Positions 6,492 through 8,135 of a stretch of DNA of 8,135 nucleotides are shown here, piece by piece (positions within the stretch are counted from its first letter, which is position 1; each line of letters begins with the position of its first letter). Origin of the DNA: Solirubrobacterales bacterium (GTDB taxonomy: Bacteria > Actinomycetota > Thermoleophilia > Solirubrobacterales > Solirubrobacteraceae); contig PMKB01000330.1 of assembly GCA_003157595.1 (NCBI GenBank), forward strand, positions 1-8,135, written 5' to 3'. A program made the position numbers and the translations under genes. A model generated the notes under the pieces. It was given only the letters and a program-made list of their open reading frames with translations, searched no databases and was not told the origin of the DNA.

Positions 6492-7282
6492 CCGGGATCA
6501 GCCGCCAATGCCAACGCATCCAGGCCGCTCAGCGATCCGCGTTCGCGCTCGGCGAGCAACACGAAGGTCTCGATGTTCCCCTTTGGCCCGGGCAGTCCCG
6601 ACGGGAAGAATCCGCGCACAGACGCGCCGAGCTCCGCCGCCTTGGCTGCGACCTCGAGCAGCGCGCGCCGACGCAACGCCCCGTCGCGCACGACGCCGCC
6701 GCGCCCCACCAACCCGCGCCCCACCTCGAACTGCGGCTTCACCAGACAGAGCGCGTCAAAGCGCGGCGCGGCGCATGACAGCAGTGCCGCCAGCACCGTT
6801 CGCAACGAGATGAAGGCCAGGTCGGCCACGATCACCTCGGGAGCGTAAGGCAGCACGCCGGCGTGCAGCTCGCGCGCGTTGAAGCGCTCGATCACGGTCA
6901 CGCGCGGATCGCCGCGCAGCTTCCAGCTCAGCTCGCCATAGGCGACATCGAGCGCGACGACCGCGGCGGCCCCCGCCGCGAGTAGACAGTCGGTGAATCC
7001 GCCCGTCGAAGCGCCGACGTCAAGGCAGCGACGGCCGGCAACCTCCAGGCCGCTCTCAGCCAGCGCGTTGGCCAGCTTGACGCCGCCCCTCGACACGAAC
7101 CGCGGCACCTCGTCGACCGCCAGCTGGACATCGGCGGCGACCAGCGCCCCCGGCTTTGTCGCGCGCAGCCCGTGGGCGCCGATCCGCACCTCGCCCGCCA
7201 GCACCGACGCGGCCGCCCGGGTGCGGGTCTCAAACAGGCCGCGCTGGGCGAGCAGCGCGTCGAGGCGGACCTTCGAGGCCAT
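6488..7282 (-). CDS. tlyA: TlyA-family rRNA 2'-O-methyltransferase
   Basis: TlyA enzymes methylate the 2'-OH of cytidines in rRNA (16S C1409 and 23S C1920 in mycobacteria) using S-adenosylmethionine; loss gives capreomycin and viomycin resistance there. The 264 residues carry an N-terminal S4 RNA-binding domain (about 5-60, LDALLAQRGL..TR..A...L.G.V) and an FtsJ-like methyltransferase domain. Seen: VSRGGVKL (63-70), the SAM-binding LDVGASTGGFTDCLL (87-101), ADLAFISL (153-160), VKPQFEVGR (181-189) and GNIE (235-238). Lys69, Asp154, Lys182 and Glu238 fall at the residue numbers known for the M. tuberculosis catalytic tetrad, so the enzyme looks intact. The ATG at 7282 has GGAG 7 bases upstream. 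It follows dxs by 94 bases and overlaps nadK by 4. The older haemolysin label for this family is not supported by the motifs. Whether both rRNA sites are modified cannot be told. Confidence 0.95.
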   Translation of the reverse strand: MASKVRLDALLAQRGLFETRTRAAASVLAGEVRIGAHGLRATKPGALVAADVQLAVDEVPRFVSRGGVKLANALAESGLEVAGRRCLDVGASTGGFTDCLLAAGAAAVVALDVAYGELSWKLRGDPRVTVIERFNARELHAGVLPYAPEVIVADLAFISLRTVLAALLSCAAPRFDALCLVKPQFEVGRGLVGRGGVVRDGALRRRALLEVAAKAAELGASVRGFFPSGLPGPKGNIETFVLLAERERGSLSGLDALALAADPG

Positions 7283-7299
7283 CTCAACGCTCCGCCTTC

Positions 7300-7352
7300 G
7301 CGCCCGCCGGGCGCACGGTCACCCGGGGCGCGACGGGCCGCGTTCGGGCCGC
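7300..7352. repeat. Inverted and direct repeats in the dxs-tlyA gap
   Basis: GCGCCC-GCC-GGGCGC (7300-7314) is a perfect 6-base stem about 18 bases before the tlyA start. CGGGCCGC occurs twice as a direct repeat (7334-7341 and 7345-7352) with 3 bases between. Neither has a T tract, so I do not call a terminator; in DNA this GC-rich they may be chance. The whole gap is only 94 bases, and read-through from dxs into tlyA is plausible. Confidence 0.25.
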
Positions 7353-7376
7353 CCGCTGTACCGGTTGCATCGGCCG

Positions 7377-8135
7377 CTACCGCTCAGCGAACGTCGGGCG
7401 GTCGATCGCCGCGCGCACGCGCTCGGCGATCCGCTCGGGCGTGAAGCCGATCTCGTCGTGCAGCAGTGCCGGCGCACCGTGTGTCACATACCTGTCGGGC
7501 ACACCGACGCGAACGATCCGCGTCTGCGCGCCCCCGGCTTCGTTGAGCGTCTCCCAGACCGCGCTGCCGAAGCCGCCGCCCAGCACGCCCTCCTCGATCG
7601 TGACCAGCAGCTCGTGTTCGGCGGCGAGCTGGGCGATCAGGCCGCTGTCCAGCGGCTTGGCGAAACGCGCGTCGGCGACCGTCGTGGCAATCCCGTCGAA
7701 CTCCAGCAGCGCCGCCGTCGCGAGCGCCTTGCCGACACCCGTGCCGTATCCGAGCAGCGCGACCCGATGGCTGTGCCCTCCGCCGCCGTCAGGCGATTCG
7801 CGCAGGATCTCGCCGGTCCCGATCGGCACGACGATCGGCTCCGCAGGCAGCGGCACACCGACGCCCTCGCCGCGCGGGTAGCGCAACGCGGACGGGCCGT
7901 CGTGGGACAGCCCCGTATGCAGCATGTGGACCAGCATCGCCTCGTCGCGGGGTGCCATCAGGACGATGTTGGGCAGGCAGCGCAGGTAGGCGATGTCGAA
8001 CACGCCATGGTGGGTCGGACCGTCGTCGCCGACCAGCCCGGCGCGGTCCATCGCGAAGACCACCGGGAGCCGCTGCAGACAGACGTCGTGCACGATCTGG
8101 TCGTAGGCGCGCTGCAGGAACGTCGAATAGATCGC
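7377..8135 (-). CDS. dxs: 1-deoxy-D-xylulose-5-phosphate synthase, C-terminal part (cut by window edge)
   Basis: Dxs is a thiamine-diphosphate enzyme that joins pyruvate and glyceraldehyde 3-phosphate, the first and often rate-limiting step of the MEP isoprenoid pathway, and also supplies precursor for thiamine and pyridoxal. The last 252 residues are here; the frame runs on past the edge. Seen in the fragment: AIYSTFLQRAYDQIVHDV (1-18), AMDRAGLVGDDGPTHHGVFD (28-47), the pyrimidine-binding transketolase-like domain; SALRYPRG (82-89); then the C-terminal transketolase domain with RVALLGYGTGVGKAL (124-138), ADARFAKPLD (154-163) and EEGVLGGGFGSAV (181-193). A short SPDGGGGHSH insert (114-123) sits at the domain junction and is probably a surface loop. 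The fragment matches Dxs throughout and is closer to it than to transketolase or pyruvate dehydrogenase E1. The stop is TAG at 7379-7377. No clear terminator follows before tlyA. Confidence 0.97.
   Translation of the reverse strand, partial: AIYSTFLQRAYDQIVHDVCLQRLPVVFAMDRAGLVGDDGPTHHGVFDIAYLRCLPNIVLMAPRDEAMLVHMLHTGLSHDGPSALRYPRGEGVGVPLPAEPIVVPIGTGEILRESPDGGGGHSHRVALLGYGTGVGKALATAALLEFDGIATTVADARFAKPLDSGLIAQLAAEHELLVTIEEGVLGGGFGSAVWETLNEAGGAQTRIVRVGVPDRYVTHGAPALLHDEIGFTPERIAERVRAAIDRPTFAER

Overview
The window looks like ordinary chromosomal DNA from a high-GC actinobacterium. I would guess the Thermoleophilia (Solirubrobacterales or Gaiellales type). The base composition, the many GTG starts, the long antisense ORFs and the gene order all fit, but the exact lineage is an inference. 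No tRNA, rRNA, insertion sequence, CRISPR array or phage gene is visible.

Right half, all on the minus strand and read from high to low coordinates: the C-terminal part of dxs (cut by the window end), tlyA, nadK, recN and ilvA. tlyA/nadK and recN/ilvA each overlap by 4 bases. dxs/tlyA are 94 bases apart and nadK/recN 112 bases apart. These genes probably form one transcription unit or two closely linked ones. It covers isoprenoid precursor synthesis (Dxs), ribosomal RNA 2'-O-methylation (TlyA), NADP supply (NadK), double-strand break repair (RecN) and threonine deamination (IlvA).

Left half: a plus-strand gene for an aldo/keto-reductase-fold protein (1388-2536) converges on ilvA. The 115-base gap between them is packed with hairpins, one of which is a good terminator candidate. 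On its other side the aldo/keto gene diverges from a minus-strand gene for a polytopic membrane protein (483-1202). That gene is followed, in the same direction, by pyrG (CTP synthase), of which only the first 84 codons are present. The membrane gene/pyrG gap (255-482) holds a terminator-like hairpin with a T tract, then a perfect inverted repeat directly next to a possible -10 box.

The order tlyA-nadK-recN-...-pyrG matches the known Mycobacterium tuberculosis order (Rv1694, Rv1695, Rv1696 ... Rv1699), and dxs beside tlyA matches the arrangement in Bacillus-type Firmicutes. Here ilvA, the aldo/keto gene and the membrane gene sit between recN and pyrG.

The most unusual item is the aldo/keto reductase homologue. 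It keeps the fold signatures, but by my alignment it lacks two of the four canonical catalytic residues (Asp and Lys) and the usual C-terminal cofactor motif. I see no clear evidence of a wholly new multi-gene system.
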